64,000 nt of DNA from Nostoc sp. UHCC 0302 (GCF_038096175.1 NZ_CP151099.1:7852001-7916000), one strand, 5' to 3'; positions 21,111-30,821 are shown, numbered from the stretch's first letter. The notes: a model not told the origin generated them from the sequence alone. Program-made: numbers and translations.

Positions 21111-21950
21111 ATGAATTTTTTAAAGCGGAATCAACAACTTAATACTATAGGAATGTATTTAATTTTAGGAGCGATCGCGCTAGTAACGCTCTTTCCTTTA
21201 TTGTGGCTAATTAGTACAGCTTTAAAATCGCCAACAGAGAATATTTTGCAGTCACCGCCGCAGTTATTGCCAAGTCAACCTACACTGGATAACTTTTTTA
21301 GTGTCTGGCAGTCTCTACCTTTTGGACAGTATTTATATAACAGTACTTTGGTGGCGGTGCTAACTGTTGGCTTGAATTTGCTGTTTTGCGCTTTAGCCGC
21401 ATACCCATTAGCAAGACTATCGTTTGTAGGACGAGACTGGATTTTTATTGCGATTGTCTCCACGATTATGATTCCTTTTCAAATCGTGATGATTCCCCTC
21501 TACATTTTGACAGTCCAGTTAGGTTTGAGAAATACTTATTTAGGAATGATTTTTCCTAGTTTAGCTTCTGCCTTTGGCATTTTTCTGTTGCGGCAAGCTT
21601 TCATGAGCGTTCCTAAAGAAATAGAAGAAGCTGCCCGTATGGATGGCAGCTCCGAGTTAGGCTTGTGGTGGTACATTATGTTGCCAGCAATTCGTCCAGC
21701 ACTAGTGACTTTAGCTATTTTCGTCTTCATTGGTGCTTGGAGTGACTTTTTGTGGCCTTTAATTGTGATCCAAGACGAAAATTTATATACTCTCCCTTTG
21801 GGAGTAGCAAAGCTAGCAGGCACGTTTTCTCTTGACTGGCGATTAGTAGCTGCTGGCTCAATAATTTCGATTGCCCCAGTTCTTGCAATCTTTTTATTTT
21901 TACAACGTTACATTGTACCTACAGAAACTGGTAGCGGAGTTAAGGGTTAA
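21111..21950 (+). CDS. Carbohydrate ABC transporter permease, MalG/UgpE type
   Basis: A 279-residue inner-membrane subunit of a sugar importer. It has six hydrophobic segments beginning MYLILGAIALVTLFPLLWLISTAL and the EAA loop (EIEEAARMDGSSELGLWWYI) that contacts the ATPase, near 170-190. It ends with the short C-terminal tail of the MalG branch. The partner permease (MalF type), binding protein and ATPase are not adjacent, so it is an orphan subunit, as is common in Nostocales where the parts of an importer are scattered. The substrate cannot be predicted. It is followed by a convergent sugar transferase. Confidence 0.9.
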   Translation: MNFLKRNQQLNTIGMYLILGAIALVTLFPLLWLISTALKSPTENILQSPPQLLPSQPTLDNFFSVWQSLPFGQYLYNSTLVAVLTVGLNLLFCALAAYPLARLSFVGRDWIFIAIVSTIMIPFQIVMIPLYILTVQLGLRNTYLGMIFPSLASAFGIFLLRQAFMSVPKEIEEAARMDGSSELGLWWYIMLPAIRPALVTLAIFVFIGAWSDFLWPLIVIQDENLYTLPLGVAKLAGTFSLDWRLVAAGSIISIAPVLAIFLFLQRYIVPTETGSGVKG

Positions 21951-22022
21951 ACAATTTAATTCAGAGTTCAAGAAAATCGGGAATTTTGAATGAGCGTGAG
22001 AGCCGAAATTTAGTACTTAGAA

Positions 22023-22730
22023 TTAATAAGCACCGCTCTTTTTTAAAACTACCCAAATAGTTTTAATAATCAAATTCAAGTCATAACCTATAGACCACTT
22101 GCGCTGATAATCTATATCCATGCTGACGATGGTTTCAAAGTCTTTAATGCTTGAACGTCCATGAGCCTGCCATTCTCCAGTCATCCCTGGTTTGACTCGC
22201 AACCTATCCCAGTGATGTGGTTCATAATGCATGACTTCATCACGAGTAGGTGGACGGGTACCAACTAAACTCATGTCTCCCACCAGTACGTTCCAAAATT
22301 GAGGTAATTCGTCCAAGCTTGTGCGCCGTAAGAATTTACCTACAGGAGTAATGCGAGGATCATCAACAGATTTAAAGATATGACCTTGGGCTTGGTTTTT
22401 GACCAGATGCTTTAACTTATCAGCACCAACAATCATGGAACGGAATTTCCACATCCGGAACTGTCTTCCATTTAGACCGCAACGAATTTGGGAATAAAAT
22501 ATTGGGCCTGGGTCATTAATAATGGTAACTATTGCTACAGGAATTGCTACAAGAGACGTAATAGTCAGCCCAACAATGGCTCCAAGAATATCAATTAATC
22601 GTTTTGTAGTGCTTACTGTTGAGGGGTGTAAAGGCTGTTGTAAGAAATTAACTGGATGAATTTGATTCACAAGGGTTAAATTATCCACAACAGGACTTTT
22701 TGGGTCAGTAGTAAAAGTAGACATGGACAT
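22023..22730 (-). CDS. Sugar transferase (undecaprenyl-phosphate sugar phosphotransferase)
   Basis: A 235-residue paralogue of the enzyme at 17781, initiating polysaccharide repeat units. A 50-residue hydrophilic lead is followed by one membrane segment (ILGAIVGLTITSLVAIPVAIVTI), then DPGPIFYSQIRCG, FRMWKFRSM, SLDELPQFWNVLVGDMS, VGTRPPT and KPGMTGEWQAHGRS. The ending (WQAHGRSSIKDFE, then KKSGAY) marks the subgroup found in heterocystous cyanobacteria, where related genes sit in envelope-polysaccharide islands, though no hep genes are visible here. ATG at 22730 and an in-frame ATG six bases on are both possible. Confidence 0.9.
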   Translation of the reverse strand: MSMSTFTTDPKSPVVDNLTLVNQIHPVNFLQQPLHPSTVSTTKRLIDILGAIVGLTITSLVAIPVAIVTIINDPGPIFYSQIRCGLNGRQFRMWKFRSMIVGADKLKHLVKNQAQGHIFKSVDDPRITPVGKFLRRTSLDELPQFWNVLVGDMSLVGTRPPTRDEVMHYEPHHWDRLRVKPGMTGEWQAHGRSSIKDFETIVSMDIDYQRKWSIGYDLNLIIKTIWVVLKKSGAY

Positions 22731-22912
22731 ACTTTATTATTTGATTTTTACTTATTTTGTCGTTTCTACTGAGTTTCTACTGAGTGTTAATATAGACAAA
22801 TTTTTCCCTAGCGCAAAACGGAAAGTCCAAAGTTTACAGAATCTTTCAAGTAAAGTAGATATTGTAAAATTCCAGTATCATTTCTTAAAATAAAAACAAC
22901 AAATGCTAAAAT

Positions 22913-22963
22913 GACGCGCAGCTTACTCAGGAAACAGTAGTTTTACTGAGAAGACTGCGCGTC
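22913..22963 (-). terminator. Strong imperfect hairpin, candidate terminator of the Hsp70-like gene
   Basis: Arms GACGCGCAG and CTGCGCGTC with an inner CTCAG/CTGAG stem, about 50 bases past the end of the Hsp70-like gene. On the minus strand it is followed by T-rich sequence rather than a clean T run, so the terminator role is probable but not certain. Confidence 0.6.
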
Positions 22964-23013
22964 GCGGCTTGGGTATTTCTTTAAGTTCAAGCTATCTTGA
23001 GGCATTATTGCTA

Positions 23014-26000
23014 CTAATGAACTTCTAAGACGAAATTCACAGTATGCGGCTCATCTAATGATTGCTGATTACTAGCTTTGATAGCATCTAGATATTTACG
23101 TAAAGCCAGGAGTTGTTGGGAATTGGGGCGATAGGTAAGACTTCCTTGTTTTTCAAAAAGTGGTGCAGTGGCGATCGCTTGATAGTCAGCATTTTCCTGT
23201 GAACTTTGCGTGAGCCAAGCTGAGTTTATAACCGAAGGTATCAGACCTGGGGGTAGCTCACCTTCCAAGAAAGCCAGTAGGCGTTGCTGGCAAGTGCGGG
23301 TATTGATGCCACGACTTTCAAACAATTGGATAACTTCATTAAAGGATAGCGATCGCTCTGGTAAAAGCCGCAATAATTCGCTGAACAAGAAATAATCAGT
23401 GTATTGTTGCCTGGGTATCTCTAAAACTTGGGGATGGAGAGGTAACAACGCTAAACCGTAAGCAACCCGACTACAATTAGGAGCGCCGTTTTCGCCGAGA
23501 TATAAATCTTGAATAATCTTAGCGTTGGGAAGTTTTTGTCTTAGCCAACGGTTCACCGTTCCCACAGATGTTACTCCACCAGTTAGGATAGCTTGATTAA
23601 TCGCTTCTGTAGGGATGCCACAAGCTACCAATAACTTGTTAAGTTCTCGGTTTAGGCGTCGCACAAATGGGATAAATACCTGGCTTTCTAAGTCTCGTCG
23701 CTGCAAAATCCACTGCTGATCGGCTAATTCCAGAGTAAAAGAATCTTGGTGTTGTAAAATCAGCTTCAGGGCAAGTGCTGCATCTAATACCGCTTGTCCT
23801 AGCAGGGAACTTTCTAAACGCTGCTGGAGGCGAATACGAGCGGTGATATCTGGTTCCCCAACTCTGGGTAATTCTAATTCTTCTAACCCCAAACTTTGCC
23901 AATGCATCTGGTCTAGACCAGCAATTGGTGATTGCCATTGCCAAGAGCTACTGTTAGAAGTTTGGCGATCGCCCTGTGTTTGAGTGCGTGATTGCCGAGA
24001 TTTTGGTGGCAATAACAATTGGCAAATAATGTCCTGCTCAATTCCTTTGCCAGCATAGGCAAAATTGTGGAGCATGAAATCATTGTGTGTCAGTTGTTGG
24101 AGATTTTCTGGCACATCAACCAAGAGCATTTCTGTGGCAGTTGTGCCAATGTTAATTACCAGGGTGTTGCCAGCAAGAGAATGTTCACTGGTTTTTGCGG
24201 AACGCAAACCCTGCTGATGGCTTAGTCTAACTTGTTCGCCATTAGCACCATCGATTTCCGGAAGGAGACTAGCGATCGCTTCCTCAAGAAAAAAGACCTG
24301 CTGGGGATGTTGGATAATTTTACTAGTGAGTAAAGCTTCTCGCACGTTGAAGCGATATTGTTCCGACCAGCTAGATGGGCAAGTGCAGATTACACCAGCA
24401 ATATTATTGATGATTTGGAGAAAACTTTGCTGATCTACTATCCCAACAGCAGCGGCAACTAAACCTGGGGTAGTACTAGTGCGATCGCATTTGAGAGTCA
24501 ATAGTAGCTTAGAAAGCGATCGGACAACCCAAATCAAAGGCCCCGCAGAAAATTCATTTAATTGCAACACAGGTTCCCATTTTTGTTGTTCACTCTTGTA
24601 GGGAATGGCTATTTGTAAATAGGGTTTCAACTGTGCTGAGTAAAGATTATTCGTTGCACCTGGTGCAGACTTAGGCGCAGTAGTAGCTGCGTGGTCAGAA
24701 ACTTTCTCTTTAGCAACAGCCGCAGGTGTTGTCTGCTCATGTGCTTCGATGCTTTCATTTTCTCCATGAGGAACAGAAGCCTTCGGCAGATAAACCTCTG
24801 CTGGTAAACGAAATGATTGCTGGAAGGAGTTTGTTCCTGGCTGATTTTCTGCTGACCAATAGATCGGGTAAACAACAAAAGTAGAGCTATTCAACAGTGA
24901 TGCCGAAATTCCAGTTGTACCTAAATCAATTCCTAGATACCAGACAGAATCAAGAATATTGAGTGATTCTAGATTATTTATGGGTTTGGAAACTAAAGGT
25001 AGAGAAGTTTCTGGGGCAGGAGTTGTAACTTCCTTTTTTTTTTCAGTTTTTGGGCTAGAGTCTAAGTCAACTGCTGCCTGTGTAACTGCCAAATCAACTA
25101 CATTTTCCGCTGGCTGTAGATTTTCTTGAGACAGTTGTGTAAAGGGAAATTCGACTTCCGGGATAGCTGTGGATAGCGTGTCTTGACTTTGAATAGTCAG
25201 TTCTTCAGAACTTTTCAAGTTTGCCACTGGCTGTGGCTCATAATTTAGCTGCCGATCAAAGTTAGCCAAATCCTGATTTAATTGCTGTAACTGTTCTTCG
25301 TCCAAAGAAATATTAGGCACAGCCAGAGCTTGATTTTCTTCTGTAACAAGCAAATTTTCTTGTGGCGAAGCAGGAATGTATTCATCTAGAGACTGTTCTG
25401 GCTGAGCGTAATTTAGTAATACTTCCGATGTTGCGATTGGCTTTGCCAGTGACTCTTCGGCGATCGCAATTTCTGCTTCTGAAGTAGTTGCTGCATTATT
25501 TACAGAGGCTGATACTTCCGGTAGCTGCTGGTTACTGTCTGCATCAGCAAATAAGTCAGTCAGATTTGCGATTGTATCAGTACTTTCTGGCTGAGTCGCG
25601 AGTTGCTCTAAGAAACTATCTATTGTGGCAACTTCTTCTTGCGGGAAGGTAAAGAAGCCTATCGGTGAGGTTAAGTCAATGTCCTCTTCTAAAAACAATG
25701 CTTCCGGTGTTGCTGATGATGAATCTGTAGATTCTACTGGAGCCTCTGGAGTTGCTTGGGGATGAGTATCACTCAAATTAAAAATATCTGTGTCTGGCTG
25801 CTCAGACCAAGGATCTGGCATTGCCACCTGAGAAATCACTTGTTCCTGTTGATTGCTTGGGGGTGCAGGTGTGTTTTCAGGAATATCTAACACTGATGGA
25901 GAGGCTGTGGCGATCGCAGCTACGTCATTTGTAGCAAACTTTGGAACCTTCTCAATACTTGGCTGGGCAACATCATTAGCAATACCAAACAAGCTGGCAT

Positions 26001-27153
26001 AAAGTTGGTCTACTTCATCACCAATTACGTTAAAACTATCTTGTTGCAATTCCGTTGGAATTACGGAAGATTCCGGAGTATCTAAACCTAGCTGCAACAG
26101 CACTGCATCTAAATCCTCTGAACTAGTAGTATCCTGTTGTTCGGGATTAATTGCTAGAGAAGGAGTTTCTGACTGTCTCAAGTTAAACACTTGGGGCGCA
26201 ACTTCAGCATTAGTGTTAGTTGGCTGTACCACTACTGAATTTGGCAATAATGGAGAGATAGGTGGTGTTTCAGGCTCTAACCTAAAAGAAGATGACTGAG
26301 AACTAGAGGATTGTTGCTGCAAATACTGAGTCAAATTGTTGAGAAAGCTGATAATCAATTGCTCACCTTCCACTCCCTTGCTATGCATTCTTGCCAGTGC
26401 TTGGGATAAGGACTCGTGATAGGTGTTAATATTGCGCTCTAGTGATTCAAAGACAACATTCACAGTCCCATCTAGTGATAATAAACGCTGATCTAACTCT
26501 CTGGACAGCTGTGTTAACCGCTCCACGCGGTCTGGTGATTCTAACAGGGGTTGAGTTGTAGAGGTGGCTGATTCAGAGTTAACGCTATTACCTGCTGTTG
26601 CCAAATTAGCAGAATTTGCTAGATTTCCCGCTATGTAAGGTGTTAAAGTTGGCACAAGGCGACTTATGAGTACTTGTAAAAACTCAGAAATCATCTGCTC
26701 TTGGTTTGCCAACTGCTGTGCTAAGGAGTAGTTTTGCAATCGCCGTTGCTCTAGCTGCCTAATTTCCTGTACAAGGGCTGCTCGCTCTTGTAAAAGCCCT
26801 GTTAATTCCGTTTGTAAGGGCTGTAACAATACTGAAAATTCATTTTTTAATTGTCCCTCAACAGTACTTTGTTCCTGCTTTGGTTCATTTTGTGCTGTCG
26901 AAAACTGATTTGCTTGATCGGCAAATTTCGTTAACAAAGGCGATAATAGCTGTTCAGAGGACTGGCTTTGAGTGCCGCTCTCTAATACTTCGCTTTCTTG
27001 TAGGCTAACCAAAAAGTTGCGAATTCGTTGTAAAACTTCTTTAGGCTCTTGCGCCTGACCAGACAGCAGCCTAGAGAGGCGCTTGCCACCGCTGGTAAGT
27101 AAGTTATCAATGTCTGCGATCAGTTTTTGAATTTCATCTGAGCGGGAAGTCAC
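23014..27153 (-). CDS. Giant coiled-coil protein with C-terminal Hsp70/actin-like ATPase domain
   Basis: About 1379 residues from GTG at 27153, which has AAGG nine bases upstream (TTG 27159 is an alternative). Residues 1-300 are helical and coiled-coil (SDEIQKLIADIDNLLTS; LLQERAALVQEIRQLEQRRL). About 300-730 are acidic, Pro/Ser/Thr/Gln-rich and probably disordered. From about 735 an Hsp70-like nucleotide-binding fold begins with phosphate-1 motif GIDLGTTGISASLL, followed by phosphate-2 VINIGTTATEMLLV near 1000 and the adenosine motif AILTGGVTSVG near 1190. The Hsp70 substrate-binding domain is not visible. It resembles uncharacterised DnaK-related proteins of Nostocales. It is probably cytoplasmic. 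Its partner and role are unknown. Confidence 0.8.
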   Translation of the reverse strand: MTSRSDEIQKLIADIDNLLTSGGKRLSRLLSGQAQEPKEVLQRIRNFLVSLQESEVLESGTQSQSSEQLLSPLLTKFADQANQFSTAQNEPKQEQSTVEGQLKNEFSVLLQPLQTELTGLLQERAALVQEIRQLEQRRLQNYSLAQQLANQEQMISEFLQVLISRLVPTLTPYIAGNLANSANLATAGNSVNSESATSTTQPLLESPDRVERLTQLSRELDQRLLSLDGTVNVVFESLERNINTYHESLSQALARMHSKGVEGEQLIISFLNNLTQYLQQQSSSSQSSSFRLEPETPPISPLLPNSVVVQPTNTNAEVAPQVFNLRQSETPSLAINPEQQDTTSSEDLDAVLLQLGLDTPESSVIPTELQQDSFNVIGDEVDQLYASLFGIANDVAQPSIEKVPKFATNDVAAIATASPSVLDIPENTPAPPSNQQEQVISQVAMPDPWSEQPDTDIFNLSDTHPQATPEAPVESTDSSSATPEALFLEEDIDLTSPIGFFTFPQEEVATIDSFLEQLATQPESTDTIANLTDLFADADSNQQLPEVSASVNNAATTSEAEIAIAEESLAKPIATSEVLLNYAQPEQSLDEYIPASPQENLLVTEENQALAVPNISLDEEQLQQLNQDLANFDRQLNYEPQPVANLKSSEELTIQSQDTLSTAIPEVEFPFTQLSQENLQPAENVVDLAVTQAAVDLDSSPKTEKKKEVTTPAPETSLPLVSKPINNLESLNILDSVWYLGIDLGTTGISASLLNSSTFVVYPIYWSAENQPGTNSFQQSFRLPAEVYLPKASVPHGENESIEAHEQTTPAAVAKEKVSDHAATTAPKSAPGATNNLYSAQLKPYLQIAIPYKSEQQKWEPVLQLNEFSAGPLIWVVRSLSKLLLTLKCDRTSTTPGLVAAAVGIVDQQSFLQIINNIAGVICTCPSSWSEQYRFNVREALLTSKIIQHPQQVFFLEEAIASLLPEIDGANGEQVRLSHQQGLRSAKTSEHSLAGNTLVINIGTTATEMLLVDVPENLQQLTHNDFMLHNFAYAGKGIEQDIICQLLLPPKSRQSRTQTQGDRQTSNSSSWQWQSPIAGLDQMHWQSLGLEELELPRVGEPDITARIRLQQRLESSLLGQAVLDAALALKLILQHQDSFTLELADQQWILQRRDLESQVFIPFVRRLNRELNKLLVACGIPTEAINQAILTGGVTSVGTVNRWLRQKLPNAKIIQDLYLGENGAPNCSRVAYGLALLPLHPQVLEIPRQQYTDYFLFSELLRLLPERSLSFNEVIQLFESRGINTRTCQQRLLAFLEGELPPGLIPSVINSAWLTQSSQENADYQAIATAPLFEKQGSLTYRPNSQQLLALRKYLDAIKASNQQSLDEPHTVNFVLEVH

Positions 27154-27895
27154 TTTCAATTACCTTAACTAGAACTTTACGTCAACCGGTCGGGGAATTA
27201 TTTGACAATTACCGAAGTTTTGATTGGCAAAACCACTGCTTAGACTTGTGACTGTCATTATGTTAGGGATTGCGAAGAGTCGTAGCAATGTTAAGGGAGA
27301 GTCTGCATTAGCAGATTAGCTTGACAGGTAAATTGTAGTCTTAAGGATACACATAATATTCCGCAATATTTCGCAGTTTTGCGATCGCTAAGCTGAAGCA
27401 ATGCTGTGCCGGGTTCCTACGGCAGTTCTTTCAAGTCGGGCATTGCCCGCCTAATAGGCTGCCTCGCCGTTGTAGCAAGTGGCGTGCCATTACCCCAGAA
27501 AAACTGCCACAGCTACCATGCCAAAAAGCGAGCAAGTGGGGTTTACATAGCGCTCTGTTATTTGACTAAACAGCCAATTTTGATGACAACCTCTAACATA
27601 CATGAGCAAAAATTTACTAGCTTGAGTATCATTGATGTTGATTGCCTATGTTCTTAAGTAATCAAATTTGTACTGAGGCTAGCATCTCAGGTATCCTTTA
27701 GCAGGCTATAAAATACTTTTTGTAAAACTTTTACCCCCTTTAAACCCATAAAAGGTTTTTTAGAAAAACGCTGTTGTCGCTTTCTTATGTAGCATAGTTT
27801 AGTTTTTTCTTAGAAAAGGGCTTGCTTTGATAGCTTAGGCTTAGAATAGCGCTCTTGCTTGTTGTGAATATAGCAGCTTTGATAAAAATGTCGTA
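27154..27895. other. Long divergent intergenic region before a Crp-family gene
   Basis: About 740 bases. At 27396-27512 a repeat element contains GCCGGGTTCC, CGGGCATTGCCCG and GGCGTGCCATTACC, related to the element at 16308-16366. An 83-codon frame at 27406-27657 reads through that repeat and is not credible. The remainder is AT-rich and probably contains the promoters of both flanking genes. Confidence 0.5.
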
Positions 27896-28597
27896 ATGGA
27901 AGACCGATATACCTTGCAGACACCCATTAATCCCTGGATGATCACCTCGGCTCCCTTCTTTCAAGGGTTACCAGAAGCTGTTGTGGAACTAGCTGTTACT
28001 CATCTTGTCACTCGTACTCATCCAGCCAACCAAGTGATTCTACTGGAAAATGACTGGGGTGGTTCGGTGTATTTTATTGGAGATGGCTGGGTAAAAATTC
28101 GTACTTACAATCTAGAAGGCAAAGAGGTAACACTGAATATTCTTGGCAAGGGGGAATTATTTGGTGAAATGGCAGCACTAGATGAAGTACCTCGATCCAC
28201 TGATGTAATTACCTTAACCCCTACAGTAATTGGCAGTATGCCTGCTCAAGATTTTGTCAAGTTACTACACACAGAACCTCTGGCAGGAGTCAGATTAGCA
28301 CAACTGATGGCGCGGCGTTTGCGGCAAGTAAATCGGCGATTGCGGTTGCGGGAATCTGATAGCCAATCACGAGTAGCAGACACATTGCTGTTTTTGGCAG
28401 AAGGACAGGGAAAAAAAGCGCAGGCAGGAACTGAAATTCCTAATTTACCTCATCGGGAATTGAGTAGTTTGAGTGGACTGGCGCGGGAAACAGTGACACG
28501 AGTGTTAACAAGGCTAGAAAAAAAAGAGTTGATTAAACGCGATCAAGACATTATTTGTATTCCCGATTTGTCAGCCTTGGAAAGAATGATAGTTTAA
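27896..28597 (+). CDS. Crp/Fnr-family transcriptional regulator
   Basis: A 233-residue regulator with an N-terminal cyclic-nucleotide-binding-type beta-barrel (about 20-140: GGSVYFIGDGWVKI, LNILGKGELFGEMAALDEVPRSTDVI), a long dimer helix and a C-terminal winged HTH (LSSLSGLARETVTRVLTRLEKKELI, about 185-215). The phosphate-binding cassette reads GEMAALDEVPRS. The E and R/S residues known to hold cAMP or cGMP are in place, so nucleotide binding is possible but unproven. It is not NtcA, whose N-terminus and recognition helix differ. Three other possibilities remain among the cyanobacterial Crp paralogues. Confidence 0.9.
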   Translation: MEDRYTLQTPINPWMITSAPFFQGLPEAVVELAVTHLVTRTHPANQVILLENDWGGSVYFIGDGWVKIRTYNLEGKEVTLNILGKGELFGEMAALDEVPRSTDVITLTPTVIGSMPAQDFVKLLHTEPLAGVRLAQLMARRLRQVNRRLRLRESDSQSRVADTLLFLAEGQGKKAQAGTEIPNLPHRELSSLSGLARETVTRVLTRLEKKELIKRDQDIICIPDLSALERMIV

Positions 28598-28654
28598 CAG
28601 GTCACGCCCAGAATTCCCCAACTTCAGCTAAGAAAAGTTGGCGAGGAATGGTTG

Positions 28655-28772
28655 CTTTGGGACTGGGTACTGGGTACTGGGTACTGGGGAAGAAATTCTT
28701 TTAAGATTTGGAAGGGGATTCATACCCCAACCAAATCTTCCCAATCCCTAGTCCCTAGTCCCCAATCCCCAG
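28655..28772. repeat. Short tandem heptamer repeats (GGGTACT type) with inverted counterpart
   Basis: Three to four tandem copies of ACTGGGT/ACTGGGG at 28668-28692 face TCCCTAG/TCCCCAA copies at 28742-28771 on the other strand. Such heptamer STRR repeats fill gaps between genes in heterocystous cyanobacteria. Confidence 0.7.
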
Positions 28773-28790
28773 TTTAAAAACTTGTCAAAT

Positions 28791-29528
28791 ATGAGCATAT
28801 TAGATTCTCTACCAGATGAGCCGGAGGAAGATCCAACCCCTGAATCTCAAACTCCTGTTAATCAGTGGTTAGATAAACAAGAGCAATTAACGCGACCTCC
28901 TCTGAAAGTTGGTGCGCCCTTGCGGCTGGTAGAAACAGCGTTTTTAGCCAGTACTGCTAGCTTAATTTGGTTTATTAATTACTATTTTCCGCTGGGGCCT
29001 TTGTTGCGGATATTTTTTCCAGTACCGATCGCTCTAGTTTATCTGCGTTGGGGCAAACGAGCGGCATGGATGGCGACAGTTACTTCTGGGTTGCTGCTGG
29101 CGGTACTCATGGGGCCAATCCGCAGTCTGCTATTTATTATGCCCTATGGATTTATGGGCGTGCTTTTGGGAGCATGTTGGAATCGCCGTGTTCCCTGGAT
29201 TGTTTCCATCACGTTGGGGACGCTATTGGGTACTCTGGGATTCTTTTTTCGGCTGTGGTTGCTGTCTGTGTTATCGAGTGAAGACCTATGGATTTATCTG
29301 ATTACCCAGGTAAGTGAGTTTGTCGAGTGGTTATTCCTAAAACTGGGTTTATTGGCGATTCCTAATGTCTTTTTAATTCAAGTGGGAGCGATCGCTTTAA
29401 TTGCACTCAATAACTTTATCTATCTTTTTGTCGTACACGTAGCGGCATGGCTGCTTTTGGATCGTCTAGGAAATTCCATTTCTCGCCCGCCTCAGTGGGT
29501 ACAAGTCCTAATGGATTATGAGGGATAG
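28791..29528 (+). CDS. DUF2232 multi-span membrane protein
   Basis: A 245-residue inner-membrane protein. An acidic N-terminus of about 45 residues (DSLPDEPEEDPTPESQTP) precedes six or seven hydrophobic segments, with basic loops such as YLRWGKRAAW and ACWNRRVP. The fold resembles the YybS/ECF-S-like DUF2232 family of uncharacterised proteins. ATG at 28791 is preferred over TTG at 28782. It is followed 80 bases later by cobT on the same strand, an arrangement that would fit a shared transcript and a possible role in vitamin or cofactor transport (inference). Confidence 0.8.
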   Translation: MSILDSLPDEPEEDPTPESQTPVNQWLDKQEQLTRPPLKVGAPLRLVETAFLASTASLIWFINYYFPLGPLLRIFFPVPIALVYLRWGKRAAWMATVTSGLLLAVLMGPIRSLLFIMPYGFMGVLLGACWNRRVPWIVSITLGTLLGTLGFFFRLWLLSVLSSEDLWIYLITQVSEFVEWLFLKLGLLAIPNVFLIQVGAIALIALNNFIYLFVVHVAAWLLLDRLGNSISRPPQWVQVLMDYEG

Positions 29529-29607
29529 TTAAAAGTCAAAAGTCCAGAGTCAAAAGTCGAGAGAAACTTATCTTGACTCTTGACTCTTGACCCTCGACCC
29601 TTGACTT
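29529..29607. repeat. Heptamer repeat pair AAAAGTC / GACTCTT
   Basis: Tandem (A)AAAGTC(A) units at 29532-29562 face tandem TTGACTC units at 29574-29606 in the opposite sense, so the spacer could fold into a long imperfect hairpin between DUF2232 and cobT. Confidence 0.7.
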
Positions 29608-30762
29608 ATGATTAATATTTATACTCAAAAAGAACAGAGCAAAGAATGGCTGCGACAATATCGCGGTCACATACCAGTATTTGCCTGCGTTTTAGGATTT
29701 ACTGAAACTAGTTTGATTCCGGGGATTTCAGCTGCTGGTAAGACTCCAGAGGATCGGAAGTATACTGCTTGTGCCGATGCTGAGTTTTTGTACTACGGCC
29801 CGGAACGAAAGCCCCAATATCCCTTACCACCCCTGGCGGCTGGCGCTTCGCCTGTGTTGATTTCTCGCGCTGTGGTTGAAGCACTAAACATCCCAGTTTA
29901 TTTATTTAATGCTGGTTTGCCACAGCCGCCGGCTGTGCCAGTAATTAATTTAGCTGGTACTCCAGCTAGATGTTTAAGTGAAGGTGTCGCTATGGAACTT
30001 TCCACTGTACATTACTTACTAGAGCAAGGGTTACTGTGGGGAGAACGCCTAGCTGCTAATATCCAACAGGGTTATTTGATTTTAGGTGAATGCGTTGTTG
30101 GAGGCACTACAACTGCTCTAGCAATTCTAACTGGCTTGGGTGTAGAAGCGGCAGGAAAAGTTAACAGTAGCCACCCTGTTTGTAACCACGCACAAAAGTG
30201 GGCGTTAGTGCAAGCGGGGCTGGAGAAGATGAGGGGGGGAGGAGGAGCAATATTATCCTCATCTGCCCTAGTTGATCCGCTAAAACTTGTTGCGGCGGTA
30301 GGCGATCCGATGCAAGTAGTGGTGGCAGGAATGGCGATCGCAGCTAGTCGCAGTTGTGGAGTTATGCTAGCTGGTGGAACGCAAATGCTGGCGGTTTATG
30401 CTTTGATGAGTGCGATCGCTCAAGCTTACGCTTTATCATGGCAACCAACACAAGTAGTCGTAGGTACAACTCGTTGGGTAGCAGAAGACTCCACTGGTGG
30501 TACAGTTGATTTAGCTCTCAGTTTAGGTAAAAGTAGCCTAACTCAAAGTGGGGAAACTCCTGCCCTATTAGCAACGGGGCTGAGTTTTGTTGATTCTCGT
30601 TATCCCCAACTACGAGCTTATGAACAAGGTTTTGTCAAAGAAGGCATGGGCGCTGGAGCTGCTTGCATAGCTGCCCATCTTAGCCAAGATTGGCAGCAAC
30701 ATCAACTTTTAGCTGCGATTGAAGACCAACTCCAGCGGCTATACCAAATCAATAGTCAATAA
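29608..30762 (+). CDS. cobT: Nicotinate-nucleotide-dependent phosphoribosyltransferase, cyanobacterial CobT
   Basis: A 384-residue protein of the TIGR00303-type CobT branch found in cyanobacteria and archaea. CobT activates the lower base of cobamides by transferring phosphoribose from nicotinate mononucleotide. Landmarks are FACVLGFTETSLIPGISAAG near the N-terminus, the Gly-rich ILGECVVGGTTTALAILTGLG in the middle and VGDPMQVVVAGMAIAASRSCGVMLAGGTQM. It is clearly distant from the enterobacterial CobT. It is preceded by the DUF2232 gene. In cyanobacteria the product is likely pseudocobalamin, whose lower base is adenine (established for the group, not seen here). Confidence 0.88.
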   Translation: MINIYTQKEQSKEWLRQYRGHIPVFACVLGFTETSLIPGISAAGKTPEDRKYTACADAEFLYYGPERKPQYPLPPLAAGASPVLISRAVVEALNIPVYLFNAGLPQPPAVPVINLAGTPARCLSEGVAMELSTVHYLLEQGLLWGERLAANIQQGYLILGECVVGGTTTALAILTGLGVEAAGKVNSSHPVCNHAQKWALVQAGLEKMRGGGGAILSSSALVDPLKLVAAVGDPMQVVVAGMAIAASRSCGVMLAGGTQMLAVYALMSAIAQAYALSWQPTQVVVGTTRWVAEDSTGGTVDLALSLGKSSLTQSGETPALLATGLSFVDSRYPQLRAYEQGFVKEGMGAGAACIAAHLSQDWQQHQLLAAIEDQLQRLYQINSQ

Positions 30763-30821
30763 TAAAATAGCCGGACTCAAACAGCTTCCGGTAAATCTTT
30801 AGAATATTGACTATTGATTAA

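Noticed and set aside
27406-27657. 83-codon plus-strand frame before the Crp-family gene
   Set aside because: It starts in a repeat element and has no recognisable protein features.
27896-28597. ntcA assignment for the Crp-family gene
   Set aside because: The N-terminus and HTH region do not match the highly conserved NtcA sequence.
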